From Peteryoungia wuzhouensis (GTDB lineage: Bacteria; Pseudomonadota; Alphaproteobacteria; Rhizobiales; Rhizobiaceae), in NCBI RefSeq assembly GCF_003205195.1, contig NZ_QJRY01000002.1:310001-374000 (forward strand): a stretch of 64,000 bases of DNA. Direction: 5' to 3'. This document shows positions 28,201-38,756 of the stretch, in pieces (position 1 is the first letter of the stretch; each line of letters begins with the position of its first letter). The notes beneath the pieces were generated by a model. It saw nothing but the letters and a program-made list of their open reading frames with translations. It did not search any database and was not told the DNA's origin. A program made the position numbers and the translations under genes.

Positions 28201-30735
28201 TCAGGCCGAGCGCCGGAACTCGTCCCGTCCGGAAACAGCGAGTTCTGTGCGGAAGTGGCCGATCTTGTGCATCAAGATATCCACCCGCTGCCGCAGTCCA
28301 TGGATCTCGGCATTGTTCTCCTCGACCATGGCGGCATTCTGCTGGGTGATGAGTTCGACGTCGCGCACGGCATGCGTGACTTCGCTGATGCCCGTCGACT
28401 GTTCGCGGGTTGCAGCCGAGATCGTCTCGACAAGCCCCTGCACTTCCTCGACCTGATCGATGATCGACTGCAGTGCGACACCGGTGTGTTCGACAAGTTC
28501 CACACCCGAGCGAACCTGCCCGCCGGATGCTGTGATGAGGGTCTTGATTTCCTTCGCCGCGTTGGCCGAACGCTGGGCAAGTTCCCGAACCTCCTGGGCA
28601 ACGACCGCAAAGCCACGTCCCGCCTCGCCGGCGCGGGCAGCCTCGACACCGGCATTGAGTGCAAGAAGATTGGTCTGGAAGGCGATCTCGTCAATCACGC
28701 CGATGATGGTCGAGATCTTCTCGGAAGAACGGCTGATCTCCGACATGGCTTCGACCGCCTTGCGCACCACCACGCCGGACTGGCGGGCATGGTCGCGTGC
28801 CACCTGGACGGATTGGGCCGTGCGCCCTGCTCCGTCTGCGGTTGAGCGCACGACATCGCTCAGATGCGACAGGGCCCGCACGCTCTCCTCGAGAGCTGCA
28901 GCCTGCTGTTCGGTGCGACGGGCGAGATCGTCGGCCGAAACAGCGAGGTTCTCGGTCCCGGCATTGATATCCGCGCTTGCTGCCCGCACCTCTTCCAGCG
29001 TTGCCCGCAGGGTCTCGACAGCCTGATTGTAGGTTGACGCCATGGCCACGAAATCTGCAGGCAGATCATCGCGCATGGTGACGTTGAGCTGGCCATTGGC
29101 GAGCGCCTGCAGCACCGAAGACAGCGCTTCTAGAGCGGCGCGCTGATCGGCCTCGACACGCGCCCGCTCCTGCGAGCGATGGGCGCTTTCCTGTTCCGAT
29201 TGCGCGCGCGCGGCAGCGGCCTCTTCTTCCAACCTTTTGTTTTCCAGTGCTGCATCGCGGAAGACGGTGACCGAGCGCACCATGTCGCCGATCTCGTCGC
29301 CGCGATTGCGACCCTCGATCGGCACCGAGAGATCGCCGCTGGCAAGCCGCGACATCACGCCGGTAATGCGCTTGAGCGGCGCTCGCAACGTTTCGATCAG
29401 CATCAGACCGCCAATGATAGCAAGCAGTGTCCCGACAACCATCGTGACCACCGAGATGGATGCCGAGCGTTCGCTATCCTCGCGGCCGATCTCCTGGGCA
29501 TGGCTGACAAAGTTGCGCAGCGTCTCCATCGCCTCCGAAACGTGACCGTTGGCCGACAGGCGCCGGGCCTGCCAGTCACGGCCGGCGTCGAGCCGTTCCT
29601 GCGAGCCCGTGATAAGGGCTTCCAGCGACGGTGCGATCTTCTGCGGAAAATCACGAAGCGCACTGTTTTTCACACCGAGTTCGGAGATCCGGGTCGCAAT
29701 CCCCTTCAAGGATTCAACCTTTTCGACCAGGGCCTGGCGACTTTGATCGTCGAGCGTACCCAGCATCTGCTGAACCTTGAGTTCGGTCGTCGCGATCTCC
29801 ATGATCGCCGTATCGACAAGCCCCATCAACTCCTTCTGCTCGGCCACCAGCTTGTCGAGACTGACGAAGCGATCCGCTGCCACATCCGAATTCTTGGCCC
29901 CCTGCAGCGTAATCTTCTGCTCGATCAGGACCAGCTCTGACAGCACGCGACCGATATCCTGCGCCTTCGCATCATCAGCCGCATTGCCATTCAACGTGGC
30001 CTCGATCTTGGCGATCGAAGCCGACACCTCATCGACCAACAGCTTTCCCTTCTCCGACACGATGACTTCGGCCTTGCCGATGTCCTTCTTCAGCGGCGCG
30101 ATATAGAGCTTCGTCTCGGACAGCTGCTCCTCGGGCGTGAATGCCATTTGCACGCCGACACGCAACTTGCCGAGCCGGTCGAGCAGGCTCTTGAACGCTG
30201 CGGCATCGAACAGCAGCTCCTTGGCGAAGAGCTCTTTGCCGGCAAGATCCGTGCGAACGAACTCGACCTGTTTCAGAATCGTCTGCCCCTCGGCATTGAG
30301 GGAACCGACCACTTGTGTGAGCTGCGCATCCAGTGCATCGCGACGGACTTTGTTGTCCCAGAGCGCTGCCGTTTCGTCGCGCATCAGAGACGGCAGGTTA
30401 CGCAGCGCACCGAGATCTGCGGCCTCTGCCTGCTTGGCGAGGACGCCGTCGAGAACGCCGAGACCCTTTTCCTGTGCCTCAATCGCCGTCAGCAGAGCCT
30501 CCCTGCTCGCTTCGGTCGGATCAAGGCTGAATTCCTGCAGTCCCGTCTGCAATTGCTCCAGATCGCTGATATTGCCGATCGTGGCACGGGTGACGGTCAT
30601 GTGACCGTTGAGCATGGTGGCAGTGCGGTAACCGAGCAGACCGACGCCTGCCATAAGAACAACGAGAGGAATAACGAATAGCAATACTTTGGTGACGATC
30701 CTGCGGCTTTGCAGGAGGCGATCAATGAAACTCAT
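28201..30735 (-). CDS. methyl-accepting chemotaxis protein with large helical sensor domain
   Basis: An 844-residue transmembrane chemoreceptor. A first membrane helix (about 15-37) is followed by a long, mostly helical periplasmic domain of about 390 residues; that size suggests a helical bimodular-type sensor, though this is inference. A second helix ([16 protein letters not shown]) leads into HAMP ([18 protein letters not shown]), an extended coiled coil and the signalling tip [20 protein letters not shown]. The C-terminus (EFRRSA) lacks a CheR-binding pentapeptide. The start [10 protein letters not shown] has GAGGG upstream. It is convergent with moaA; the ligand is unknown. Confidence 0.93.
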   Translation of the reverse strand: MSFIDRLLQSRRIVTKVLLFVIPLVVLMAGVGLLGYRTATMLNGHMTVTRATIGNISDLEQLQTGLQEFSLDPTEASREALLTAIEAQEKGLGVLDGVLAKQAEAADLGALRNLPSLMRDETAALWDNKVRRDALDAQLTQVVGSLNAEGQTILKQVEFVRTDLAGKELFAKELLFDAAAFKSLLDRLGKLRVGVQMAFTPEEQLSETKLYIAPLKKDIGKAEVIVSEKGKLLVDEVSASIAKIEATLNGNAADDAKAQDIGRVLSELVLIEQKITLQGAKNSDVAADRFVSLDKLVAEQKELMGLVDTAIMEIATTELKVQQMLGTLDDQSRQALVEKVESLKGIATRISELGVKNSALRDFPQKIAPSLEALITGSQERLDAGRDWQARRLSANGHVSEAMETLRNFVSHAQEIGREDSERSASISVVTMVVGTLLAIIGGLMLIETLRAPLKRITGVMSRLASGDLSVPIEGRNRGDEIGDMVRSVTVFRDAALENKRLEEEAAAARAQSEQESAHRSQERARVEADQRAALEALSSVLQALANGQLNVTMRDDLPADFVAMASTYNQAVETLRATLEEVRAASADINAGTENLAVSADDLARRTEQQAAALEESVRALSHLSDVVRSTADGAGRTAQSVQVARDHARQSGVVVRKAVEAMSEISRSSEKISTIIGVIDEIAFQTNLLALNAGVEAARAGEAGRGFAVVAQEVRELAQRSANAAKEIKTLITASGGQVRSGVELVEHTGVALQSIIDQVEEVQGLVETISAATREQSTGISEVTHAVRDVELITQQNAAMVEENNAEIHGLRQRVDILMHKIGHFRTELAVSGRDEFRRSA

Positions 30736-30969
30736 GGAACCCTCGGGAGGATCGACCGTTCTGCGGCCAACATCGGCGCAGCGTCGAGCGGGCGGCGCCA
30801 CCTCATGCGGAGCCGCCCGAAGCTTCGCCGTCGGCCCTTGACCAATGGTTAATCCGAAACCGGCTTTTTGGCCCTCTACGGCCTGGCAAGGGCGGTTTGA
30901 TGAAGAAATCCGGTTCCGCCGCCCGACACCATGGTCTACAACCGCTTCGCAAGCATGGGAATCCCTGGA

Positions 30970-31875
30970 ATGGCCTTATCCGAGAATACCCGCGGCGCGC
31001 TTTTGATGGCGGCCTCGATGGCAGGTTTCACCTTCAACGATGCCCTGACGAAGTCGGTCACCGACGAGTTGACGGTCGCGCAGATCATGTTCGTGCGCGG
31101 TGCCATCACGACAATCCTGGTCTATGCCGTCGCGCGTCGACTGGGCGCTCTCGATCATCTGCGCAACATCCTGCAGCCCCTCATTCTGTGCCGGATTGCC
31201 TTCGAGACGATCGCCGCCATCGCCTTTCTCTCGGCGCTCGGCCAGGTACCGCTGGCCAACGCCTCGGCCATTCTGCAGTCCCTGCCGCTCGCGGTCACCT
31301 TAGGCGCCGCACTCGTCTACCGCGAACCCGTCGGCTGGCGCCGCTGGACGGCAATCGGCCTGGGCTTCCTCGGCGTCATGGTCATCATCAAACCCGGCCC
31401 GGAAGGCTTCACGCTGGCCTCGCTCTATGTGCTCCTCAGCGTCATCACCGCAGCCGGCCGCGATCTGGTCACTCGAAAGATCGACCCGAACGTCTCTTCT
31501 TTGACCGTGACCCTCTTCACCGCCTCGTCGATTTCGCTCGCCGGCCTCCTGCTGGTACCGGCTTTCGGCGGCTGGAATCCGGTGTCGCTCGACACCTTTG
31601 CCACCATCGCTCTTGCCTCTGCCTTCCTCTTCGTCGGCTATCAGGCAATCATCATGGCCATGCGGCTCGGCGAAATCTCCTTCATCGCACCGTTCCGCTA
31701 CACGAGCCTGCTTTGGGCTGTGGCCTTGGGTATGCTGTTTTTCGGCGAGACACCGGATCTTTCGATGGGCATTGGTGCCGCCATTGTCATCGGCTCCGGC
31801 CTCTATACGTTCTACAGGGAAAAGCAGAGGAAGGCGGCCGTGGCCAGCGCCTCCGAACCGGGCTCGCCCGGCTGA
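30970..31875 (+). CDS. EamA/DMT-family transporter
   Basis: A 301-residue inner-membrane protein with ten predicted helices in two EamA repeats, as in the drug/metabolite transporter superfamily. Typical features are [20 protein letters not shown] in the first repeat, [18 protein letters not shown] [20 protein letters not shown], and [13 protein letters not shown] in the second. The start [12 protein letters not shown] is preferred because it sits just before the first helix; Met codons up to 13 codons earlier are possible. A Bcr/CflA-type transporter follows after 24 bases, so the two are probably one transcript. The substrate is unknown. Confidence 0.87.
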   Translation: MALSENTRGALLMAASMAGFTFNDALTKSVTDELTVAQIMFVRGAITTILVYAVARRLGALDHLRNILQPLILCRIAFETIAAIAFLSALGQVPLANASAILQSLPLAVTLGAALVYREPVGWRRWTAIGLGFLGVMVIIKPGPEGFTLASLYVLLSVITAAGRDLVTRKIDPNVSSLTVTLFTASSISLAGLLLVPAFGGWNPVSLDTFATIALASAFLFVGYQAIIMAMRLGEISFIAPFRYTSLLWAVALGMLFFGETPDLSMGIGAAIVIGSGLYTFYREKQRKAAVASASEPGSPG

Positions 31876-31899
31876 TCACCCCGATCATCGTCAGAAGGA

Positions 31900-33120
31900 A
31901 TGCTCGTGCCGCCGACCCGCTTTTTCGACCGGACCAGCCCGCCGCACATCGTGAGCCTCGTCTCGATCGCCGGGCTCTCGGCACTGACGATGAACATCTT
32001 CCTGCCATCCCTGCCGGCCATGGCAAAGGATCTGGCCGTCGACTATGACCGTGTCCAGATCCTGGTCTCCGGCTATATTGCGATGACCGCCCTGGTCCAG
32101 CTGATCATTGGCCCCTTGTCCGACCGTTACGGCCGCCGGCCGGTCATGCTGGGTGCCTTGGCCATCCTTCTTGCCGCCTCGCTCGTCTGCATGACAGCCA
32201 CCTCGATCGAGGTCCTGACCGTGGCCCGAATGGCGCAGACCGCCGTCGTGGCCGGTCTTGTCCTGTCGCGCGCCATCATCCGGGACATGGTGCCAGTCGA
32301 GGAGGCCGCATCCATGATCGGTTATGTCACGATGGGCATGACCCTCGTCCCCATGCTGGGACCAACCGTCGGCGGCCTCCTGAGTGACGCCTTCGGCTGG
32401 AGGGCGAATTTCGCTGCCATCGCCATCGCAGGCTTTCTCGTCCTCGTGCTGGTGCGCAGCGATCTCGGCGAGACCAACCGGCAAAAGAGCAGCAGCTTCA
32501 CCGCCCAGTTCCGCGCCTGGCCCGGCCTGCTAGCCTCTGGCCGCTTCTGGGCCTTCACGCTGGCGGCCACCTTCACGTCAGGCGCCTTCTTCGCCTTCCT
32601 CGGCGGCGCACCCTTTGTCGGCGGCACGCTGATGGGCATGACACCGAGTGTGCTCGGTCTGCAATTCATGTTCATCGCATCAGGCTATATTGCCGGCAAT
32701 TTCCTGTCCGGCCGTTATGCCCGCCGTGCCGGCATCGAGGCGATGATGCTGATCGGTGGCGGCGTCGCCCTGGCCGGTGCATCCCTCCCCATTCTCTTCT
32801 TCTCTCAGGATCTGACGACCTCCCTTGCCTTCTTCGCCCCGCAGATCATTGTCGGCTTCGGCAACGGGTTGTCGCTGCCGAGCGCCAATGCCGGGATCGT
32901 CAGCGTACGCCCGGAACTGGCGGGCTCCGCCTCCGGCCTGGGCGGTGCGATTACCATGGGCGGAGGTGCATTCGTGTCCTGGCTCGCCTCCGCCTTCCTG
33001 TCAGTAGAGACAGGCGCCATGCCCCTCCTTCTCGTGATGTTCGCCTGCTGCGTGCTGGCACTTCTCGCAATCGGTTGGCTTTGGCTGCAACGGCATATTT
33101 CCGTCGGAGCGACACGTTGA
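31900..33120 (+). CDS. Bcr/CflA-family MFS multidrug efflux transporter
   Basis: A 406-residue major facilitator with twelve predicted helices. The family motif A after helix 2 is clear (GPLSDRYGRRPVMLG), and the drug:H+ antiporter motif C occurs in helix 5 (PMLGPTVGGLLSDAFGW). The ATG has AAGGA immediately before it; a GTG two codons later would have better spacing. The stop overlaps the mobA start by one base (TGATG), so it is translationally joined to mobA, an odd partner for a drug exporter. Function as an exporter follows from family membership only. Confidence 0.9.
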   Translation: MLVPPTRFFDRTSPPHIVSLVSIAGLSALTMNIFLPSLPAMAKDLAVDYDRVQILVSGYIAMTALVQLIIGPLSDRYGRRPVMLGALAILLAASLVCMTATSIEVLTVARMAQTAVVAGLVLSRAIIRDMVPVEEAASMIGYVTMGMTLVPMLGPTVGGLLSDAFGWRANFAAIAIAGFLVLVLVRSDLGETNRQKSSSFTAQFRAWPGLLASGRFWAFTLAATFTSGAFFAFLGGAPFVGGTLMGMTPSVLGLQFMFIASGYIAGNFLSGRYARRAGIEAMMLIGGGVALAGASLPILFFSQDLTTSLAFFAPQIIVGFGNGLSLPSANAGIVSVRPELAGSASGLGGAITMGGGAFVSWLASAFLSVETGAMPLLLVMFACCVLALLAIGWLWLQRHISVGATR

Positions 33121-33740
33121 TGGGACCAATTGGCATACCGGGCCTGGTCCTCGGCGGCGGGCTGTCACGGCGACTGGGCGAGGACAAGACCCGGGCCATT
33201 CTCGGCGGCAAACCGCTCCTCGATGTCATCGTCGCCCGCTTGCGACCACAAGTATCGACACTTGCGGTCAATCTGCCGCCCGATCATCCATTCGCCGGGT
33301 CTTACCGCAATTGTCCCGACACGGTGGCAGAGCGCCCAGGACCCCTCGCCGGCGTGCTGGCCGGCATGCAGGCCTTCTCGGGCGAAGCCAGCCATCTGCT
33401 GACGGTGCCCGGTGACGCACCTTTTCTGCCCCCCGACCTCGTGCCACGCCTTGCAACCGAGCTATCGCCGGGCGAGATCGTCATGGCATCCTCAGGCGGT
33501 CGGGACCACCCGGTCGTCGCGCTCTGGCCGATCCGGTTGGCAGAGGATCTGCGATCCTGGATCGACGATCCGGATCATCGCCGGGTCCGCGACTTCATCC
33601 GCCGGCATCCGTTCCGCCGTGTGCATTTTGACATGCTGACGAGGATGGACGGGCGCGGAGAGGTGGATCCCTTCTTCAACATCAATACGCCTGCGGACCT
33701 TGCCCTCGCCCGCGAGGTGATCGACGGAGGCGGCGCATGA
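33120..33740 (+). CDS. mobA: molybdenum cofactor guanylyltransferase
   Basis: Attaches GMP to molybdopterin-bound molybdenum to form the guanine dinucleotide cofactor used by DMSO-reductase-family enzymes. The 206-residue protein has the nucleotide-binding start LVLGGGLSRRLGEDKTRAIL and ERPGPLAGVLAGM, then VPGDAPFLPPDLV and the conserved FFNINTPADLALA near the end. It overlaps the upstream MFS stop by one base and mobB by four (ATGA), indicating coupled translation. It belongs to the same pathway as moaA upstream. Confidence 0.93.
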   Translation: MGPIGIPGLVLGGGLSRRLGEDKTRAILGGKPLLDVIVARLRPQVSTLAVNLPPDHPFAGSYRNCPDTVAERPGPLAGVLAGMQAFSGEASHLLTVPGDAPFLPPDLVPRLATELSPGEIVMASSGGRDHPVVALWPIRLAEDLRSWIDDPDHRRVRDFIRRHPFRRVHFDMLTRMDGRGEVDPFFNINTPADLALAREVIDGGGA

Positions 33741-34258
33741 CGGACAAACCGAGGATCTTTGGCATCGCCGGCTGGAAGAATTCGGGCAAGACAGGCCTTG
33801 CAGTCCGGCTCGTCGAGGAATTCACGCGGCGTGGCTACCGCATCTCGACGATCAAGCATGCCCATCATGACTTCGACATCGACAAGGTCGGTGCCGACAG
33901 CTTTCGCCACCGCCAGGCGGGCGCGCACGAAGTGGCGATCGTATCCGGCACACGGTTTGCGATCATGCATGAGCTGCGCGGCGCGCCGGAACCGAGCTTC
34001 GAGGAAATCCTGAGCCGGATCGCCCCTTGCGACCTGGTCCTGATCGAGGGCTACAAACGGGAACCGGTGCCGAAGATCGAGGCGCGACGGCTGGAAGCGA
34101 ACAAACGGGAACCGCTCGCGCCAACCGACCCATGGATCAAGGCCATCGCCGCCGATCATGGGGTGACGGAGACAGATCTTCCCGTCTTCGATTTGGACGA
34201 TACAGCGGCAATCGCCGACTTCATCATTGCGGTGACGGGACTGCCACAGCACACATGA
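33737..34258 (+). CDS. mobB: molybdopterin-guanine dinucleotide biosynthesis adaptor protein
   Basis: A small GTP-binding P-loop protein that assists MobA. The 173-residue protein has the Walker A motif GIAGWKNSGKTGLAVRL, a STIKHAHHDFDIDKVGADSFRH segment typical of MobB (KHxHHxFDxD...DS), and DLVLIEGYKREPVPKIE, the family's Walker B-like region. Its ATG lies inside the last codons of mobA. A strong bidirectional terminator follows 20 bases after the stop, ending the EamA-MFS-mobA-mobB unit. Confidence 0.94.
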   Translation: MTDKPRIFGIAGWKNSGKTGLAVRLVEEFTRRGYRISTIKHAHHDFDIDKVGADSFRHRQAGAHEVAIVSGTRFAIMHELRGAPEPSFEEILSRIAPCDLVLIEGYKREPVPKIEARRLEANKREPLAPTDPWIKAIAADHGVTETDLPVFDLDDTAAIADFIIAVTGLPQHT

Positions 34259-34273
34259 GACCCTGACAAACTG

Positions 34274-34314
34274 AAAAAGGGGCCGCCGGATCACGCCGGC
34301 GGCCCCTTTTTTTT
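34274..34314. terminator. strong bidirectional rho-independent terminator
   Basis: A perfect 11-bp stem GGGGCCGCCGG/CCGGCGGCCCC with a 6-base loop is flanked by five A's on the left and eight T's on the right. It can end both mobB (plus) and the OmpA-family gene (minus). Confidence 0.93.
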
Positions 34315-34331
34315 GTGTCGGACGATCCCGA

Positions 34332-36716
34332 TCAGTTCTTGGCGGATACACCGGCCGGGCGCACCAGCGAGGTGACGCGGCGGATGGCAACGCGGCGGTT
34401 CTGCTGTTCAGCCGCTTCCGTACGGATCTTCAGGTAACGCTCGCCATAACCCTGGACCGACATGTTTTCCGGCGGGATGCCGTAGACTTCGGTCAGCAGG
34501 CCCGCAACCGTTGCCGCGCGCTGGTCAGACAGGACGAGGTTCGCCTTGTCGGAACCGACGGCATCCGTATGGCCTTCGATCAGGAACACTTCACCCGGAT
34601 CCTTCTCGAGCAGCTTGCTCATCGCGTCCGCGACCTTGCGCAGGGTCTTCGCCTGGGCAAGCGGCACTTCGGCCGAGCCGGTCGGGAAGGTGATCGTATC
34701 AAGGTCGATACGACGGACCTTGTCACGCAGACGGGCAGACGACTTCACCTCGTCGATCGAATAGACGCGCTCGACGCGCTCCACCGGCGGCTGGCCGAGG
34801 AAGTCGTAGTAGTCCCGATCCGGCGCACGCGAGGTGCTGATGATGTAATCCTGCACCGGAACGGTGAGGCGCATCGGCGGCAGCGACAGGCCGACGTCGA
34901 TGAAGACCTGCGGACGTTCGTTGTCTGCCTCGGGCGAGTACATCAGAACATATTCGCGACCGCGGGGCGAGATCCGCGAACGGATGACGATGTCGCCGTA
35001 GCGGTTGTAGACGGTCACGATCCGCGATCCGTCCTCACGGATGATCGTTTCGCGGGTCCGGCCACGCGGCAGTTCCTCGTAGTAGCTTTCCTGCGAGTCG
35101 TAGCGCAGGCGTTCGCGGTCGTCGCCACGGACGATGATCTGGTTGCCGACATTGATGACCGTCCGGTTGTCAACCTGTTCGATGACCTGGATCTGGGTCA
35201 CCTGGTTCACAACGTTGTTCTGGATCACCGTGTTGTTGGTGGTGTTGTTGACCGTATTGTTCGTCGTGTTGTTGGTGATGTTCGTGACATTGGTGATGTT
35301 GTTGGTCACCGTGGTCGGCACATCGAAGGTTGGGGCCGCGTCAAGACGCGTGCCATCTTCCGTGATGGTCGCCTGCACTGCCTGCGGCTCGACCTGCGTG
35401 AAGCTCGCCTGGGCCTCCGCATCCGTTGTCGGCGGCGGTGCGACGTCTTCCTGGGCGCGGAGCTGGCTCCGTTCTTCGCGGGACGCTTCGCCACCGCTGT
35501 TGTCGGCATCCTTGTCGCTGTCGAGAACGGCAGCACCATTGTCGACCGGCAGAACCACCGTCTCGGTGCTCTGTGAAGGATCTTCAGCGATCTGCTGCTT
35601 TTCCTCTTCCGTGCGGTTGTCGGTGATCTGCTCTACCGGCTGATCTTCCGGCGGCACAACGGCCGGCACGACGACCTCTTCGGTCGGAGCCTGTTCGGTC
35701 TGTTCGGTTGCCTGTTCCGGTGCAGCGGTGCCATCGGCCGGCGCTTCGCCGTCGGTCTGCGCCTCCGTGCCGTCTGTGGCCGGTGCGTCCTGACCAGTGG
35801 TCTCCTGGCTCTCCGTGCTGCCATCGGCCGGAGTCTCTGCCTGCTGATCAGCCGGCTGCTGCTCGGTTTCCGGTTCAGCGGTTTCAGGCTGAGCGGGCTC
35901 CGTCTGTTCGGGGGCAGCCTGCTCCTCTGCGGGTTGCTCGGTCTGCTGCTCCGGCGCGGCTTCTTCGGTCTGCGGAGCCGGCGCAACGGGGCATTCAGCC
36001 TCGCTGGCAGCGGTCGAGCCATCCGCGCAGGTGACACTTTCGGGGGCTGGCTGCTCGGTTGCCTGCTGGGCCTGCGCTTCGGCTTCAGCCTTGGCCTGAG
36101 CTTCTGCCTCTGCCTGAGCCTGTGCCTCAGCTTCGGCCTGCGCCTGGGCTTCTGCTTCGGCCTTGGCCTGTTCTTCGGCCTGGGCCTGGGCCTGCGCTTC
36201 CGCCTGAGCTTGCGCCTCGGCTTCTGCCTGTCGTTGCGCCTCGGCTTCGGCTTCCTGCTGCTGTTGCTGAGCCTGCGCTTCAGCTTCTGCCTGTGCCTGT
36301 GCTTCCGCCTCAGCCTGGGCCTGGGCCTGCGCTTCGGCCTCAGCCTGACGCTGGGCCTCCGCTTCCGCTTCAGCCTGCGCCTGTGCTTCTGCCTGGGCCT
36401 GGGCTTCTGCCTCCGCCTGAGCCTGTGCCTCGGCTTCGGCCTGGCGCTGGGCTTCCGCTTCTGCTTCAGCCTGCGCCCGTGCTTCCGCTTCCGCCTGGGC
36501 CTGCGCATCGCGCGCGTCGCAGGTTTCCTGGTCCGCAGCTTCCGAACCGTCGCTGCAGACCACGGCCTGGGCGAGTTGGATCAGACCGTCCTCGGCCTGA
36601 CGTGAATGCGTCTTCGACATCCCTTGACTGATGGCCGAAGCGGCCACAGGCTCGGCCAGCACTGCCATGGACAGCACCGGGATCGCCACCGTGTTCAGCA
36701 ATCTATTTTTGAACAT
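34332..36716 (-). CDS. OmpA-family protein with long Ala/Glu/Gln repeat
   Basis: A 794-residue envelope protein. A signal peptide (to about residue 27) is followed by a Cys motif [13 protein letters not shown] (54-66), then about 150 residues made almost only of Ala, Glu and Gln (71-219), predicted to be a long helix or coiled coil. A second copy of the Cys motif, [13 protein letters not shown] (230-242), closes it. A Pro/Glu/Thr-rich stretch follows, then an Asn/Thr repeat ([16 protein letters not shown]). The C-terminal OmpA domain has [18 protein letters not shown] and [20 protein letters not shown] with the peptidoglycan-binding Asp/Arg pattern. It probably links peptidoglycan with outer layers. 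Confidence 0.88.
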   Translation of the reverse strand: MFKNRLLNTVAIPVLSMAVLAEPVAASAISQGMSKTHSRQAEDGLIQLAQAVVCSDGSEAADQETCDARDAQAQAEAEARAQAEAEAEAQRQAEAEAQAQAEAEAQAQAEAQAQAEAEAEAQRQAEAEAQAQAQAEAEAQAQAEAEAQAQQQQQEAEAEAQRQAEAEAQAQAEAQAQAQAEEQAKAEAEAQAQAEAEAQAQAEAEAQAKAEAEAQAQQATEQPAPESVTCADGSTAASEAECPVAPAPQTEEAAPEQQTEQPAEEQAAPEQTEPAQPETAEPETEQQPADQQAETPADGSTESQETTGQDAPATDGTEAQTDGEAPADGTAAPEQATEQTEQAPTEEVVVPAVVPPEDQPVEQITDNRTEEEKQQIAEDPSQSTETVVLPVDNGAAVLDSDKDADNSGGEASREERSQLRAQEDVAPPPTTDAEAQASFTQVEPQAVQATITEDGTRLDAAPTFDVPTTVTNNITNVTNITNNTTNNTVNNTTNNTVIQNNVVNQVTQIQVIEQVDNRTVINVGNQIIVRGDDRERLRYDSQESYYEELPRGRTRETIIREDGSRIVTVYNRYGDIVIRSRISPRGREYVLMYSPEADNERPQVFIDVGLSLPPMRLTVPVQDYIISTSRAPDRDYYDFLGQPPVERVERVYSIDEVKSSARLRDKVRRIDLDTITFPTGSAEVPLAQAKTLRKVADAMSKLLEKDPGEVFLIEGHTDAVGSDKANLVLSDQRAATVAGLLTEVYGIPPENMSVQGYGERYLKIRTEAAEQQNRRVAIRRVTSLVRPAGVSAKN

Positions 36717-37073
36717 GCCCTGCGTTTCCTTCCTTCACGCCGATTGCAGTCTTTCCGACTGTTTGTCTCAGCGCCGTTAAATATCCAAGTCGATTCTGCG
36801 AACCGAGAGTGCCGCCAAGCTAGGTTCCGCAAAATTAACCTCGTCTGAACGAGTTGGAACCACTTTTGCTCCATCAGGCAAGAGAAGGATTTGAAGCCTC
36901 AAGTCATCTTCGCTCGCCGCATGCCACCGAAAATAGGGATACAGCACTCTTTGTTGTTGATTTCGGCATCGAAAGCAGACGAATATTGGGCCCAAGTGTG
37001 GCCGCTCACGCCACACGATCCAGGATAGCCGCGTTAAAAAGACAAACGGCATCCACCAACAGAGAGGGATCTC
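36717..37073. other. 357-base divergent intergenic region
   Basis: This is the shared upstream region of the OmpA-family gene (minus) and the amino-acid ABC operon (plus). It contains a 7-bp hairpin GTGTGGC/GCCACAC (36996-37002 with 37010-37016), 57 bases before the solute-binding protein start, and an AGAGAGGG ribosome site for that gene. I see no convincing promoter pair, small gene or RNA gene. Confidence 0.5.
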
Positions 37074-37847
37074 ATGCGTATTCCGACACGTTTTCTGGCA
37101 GCCGCCTCGATTGCGGCACTGTCGCTCTTTGCCGGTTCTGCCATGGCGCAGGAAAAACTCATCATCGGCACGGAAGGCGCCTACCCGCCCTTCAACAACC
37201 TGGAAGCCGATGGCTCCCTGGTCGGCTTCGACATCGATATCGCCAAGGCGCTCTGCGATGAAATGAAGGTCACCTGCGAATTCGTCACCCAGGATTGGGA
37301 CGGCATCATTCCGGCCCTCCAGGCGAAGAAGTTCGACGCAATCATCGCGTCGATGTCGATCACTCCCGAGCGCAAGGAAAAGGTCGACTTCTCCAAGAAG
37401 TACTACAACACGCCGCCGGCCGTCGCCGTGCCGAAGGATTCGACCATCGCCGACGTCGCTGGCCTCAAGGGCAAGACGATCGGCGCCCAATCCTCGACGA
37501 CCCACGCCAACTACGCCGAAAAGCACATGCCCGATTCGGAGCTGAAGCTTTATCCGACCGCTGACGAATACAAGCTCGACCTCGAAGGCGGCCGTGTCGA
37601 CGCCGTCGTCGACGACATCGTCGTTCTCTCGGAATGGCTGAAGACCGATGCCGGCGCCTGCTGCAAGATCCTGACGCCGCTGCCGATTGACGTTGAGATC
37701 AACGGCGAAGGTGCTGGCATCGCCGTTCGCAAGGGTGAAACGGCCCTCGCCGACAAGTTCTCCGCCGCGATCGAGGCCATCCGTGCCAACGGTAAATATG
37801 CCGAGATCAACAAGAAGTATTTCGACTTCGACGTCTATGGGAACTGA
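37074..37847 (+). CDS. polar amino-acid ABC transporter, periplasmic binding protein
   Basis: A 257-residue solute-binding protein of the Lys/Arg/Orn/His family. The signal peptide ends at SAMAQ (about residue 25). Family segments are IIGTEGAYPPFN, VGFDIDIAKALC, the hallmark DWDGIIPALQAKKFDAIIASMSIT-type region (in short: WDGIIPAL and IIASMSITPER) and VDAVVDDIVVL near residue 180. It is secreted to the periplasm and delivers a basic or related polar amino acid to the two permeases downstream. A stem-loop follows the gene before the first permease, which could raise its transcript level relative to them. Confidence 0.93.
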   Translation: MRIPTRFLAAASIAALSLFAGSAMAQEKLIIGTEGAYPPFNNLEADGSLVGFDIDIAKALCDEMKVTCEFVTQDWDGIIPALQAKKFDAIIASMSITPERKEKVDFSKKYYNTPPAVAVPKDSTIADVAGLKGKTIGAQSSTTHANYAEKHMPDSELKLYPTADEYKLDLEGGRVDAVVDDIVVLSEWLKTDAGACCKILTPLPIDVEINGEGAGIAVRKGETALADKFSAAIEAIRANGKYAEINKKYFDFDVYGN

Positions 37848-37869
37848 TATCCCGATCCTTTGATTATGG

Positions 37870-37900
37870 AGATGGCGGGAGCACAGCGCTTCCGCCATCT
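37870..37900 (+). other. intercistronic stem-loop
   Basis: AGATGGCGG (37870-37878) pairs with CCGCCATCT (37892-37900), a 9-bp stem, 22 bases after the binding-protein stop and 53 before the permease start. There is no T-run. Such hairpins in amino-acid ABC operons commonly protect the binding-protein message; that role is inferred. Confidence 0.55.
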
Positions 37901-37952
37901 TGCGTTAATGACAAGCATGAAAAGGCGGAAAATACCGCCGAGGGGGAATGGC

Positions 37953-38756
37953 ATGGGCGGACTGTCTTCCGCACTGGGCTCGCTATGGGCCACTTTATCC
38001 TATTGGCTCGATCCGTTTTGCGGCCCGATCGGCATTTTCTCGCTCTTCGGTGGTGACGGCCTGCTGTCCTGCGGCGATGTCGGTTGGGCCGATGAAATCG
38101 CACTGGGCGTCAAGGTGACAATCATCCTTGCGCTGATCACTCTGCCCGTCGGCCTTTTGCTCGGCTTCCTGGTCGCGCTTGCCCTGCAATCGGAAGAAAG
38201 AAGTCTGAGGACGGCGGCGGGCATCTACACCACCATCTTTCGCGGACTGCCGGAGCTGCTCACCCTTTTCATCGTCTATTACGGCTTCCAGATGATGGTT
38301 CAGGCTGTTTTCAGCTGGTTCGGCAGCGACCAGCGCGTTGAAATCAACGCCTTCTTTGCGGGCATGCTGGCTCTCTCAGTGGTTTTCTCTTCGTACTGTT
38401 CGGAAGTGCTGCTGTCTGCCTTCAGGGCGATCCCGAAGGGGCAGTATGAGGCCGGCAACGCGGTCGGCCTGTCGCGCGGCCGAACGATGCGGCTGGTGAT
38501 CGTGCCACAACTGATCCGCATCGCCCTCCCGGGCCTCGGGAACCTCTGGATGAACCTGCTCAAAGACACGGCACTGGTCTCGGTCATCGGTCTCACCGAT
38601 ATCCTGCGCCAGACGGGCGTCGCCACCAAGGTCACCAAGGAGGCCTTTCTGTTCTACGGGATCGCCTGTGCGCTCTATCTCGTGCTCGCCACGCTCTCCT
38701 CTGTCGGATTGAACGCCATTTCCAACTGGGCCAATCGCGCCGAGGCAAGACGATGA
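37953..38756 (+). CDS. amino-acid ABC transporter permease (HisQ-like)
   Basis: A 267-residue inner-membrane permease of the His/Glu/Gln/Arg type. The start MGGLSSALG has AGGGGGA upstream; the longer frame passes through the intercistronic hairpin and is dropped. Several hydrophobic helices and the ATPase-contact EAA loop (EAGNAVGLSRGRTMRLVIVP) are visible, with ETIFRGLPELL-like TTIFRGLPELLTLF earlier. Its stop overlaps the next permease start (ATGA). The two would form a heterodimeric channel, as HisQ and HisM do. Confidence 0.92.
   Translation: MGGLSSALGSLWATLSYWLDPFCGPIGIFSLFGGDGLLSCGDVGWADEIALGVKVTIILALITLPVGLLLGFLVALALQSEERSLRTAAGIYTTIFRGLPELLTLFIVYYGFQMMVQAVFSWFGSDQRVEINAFFAGMLALSVVFSSYCSEVLLSAFRAIPKGQYEAGNAVGLSRGRTMRLVIVPQLIRIALPGLGNLWMNLLKDTALVSVIGLTDILRQTGVATKVTKEAFLFYGIACALYLVLATLSSVGLNAISNWANRAEARR

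Noticed and set aside
36060..36520. Short tandem repeats that could suggest a CRISPR array or satellite
   Set aside because: The repeats keep frame and encode the Ala/Glu/Gln stretch of the OmpA protein; there are no constant repeats with unique spacers.
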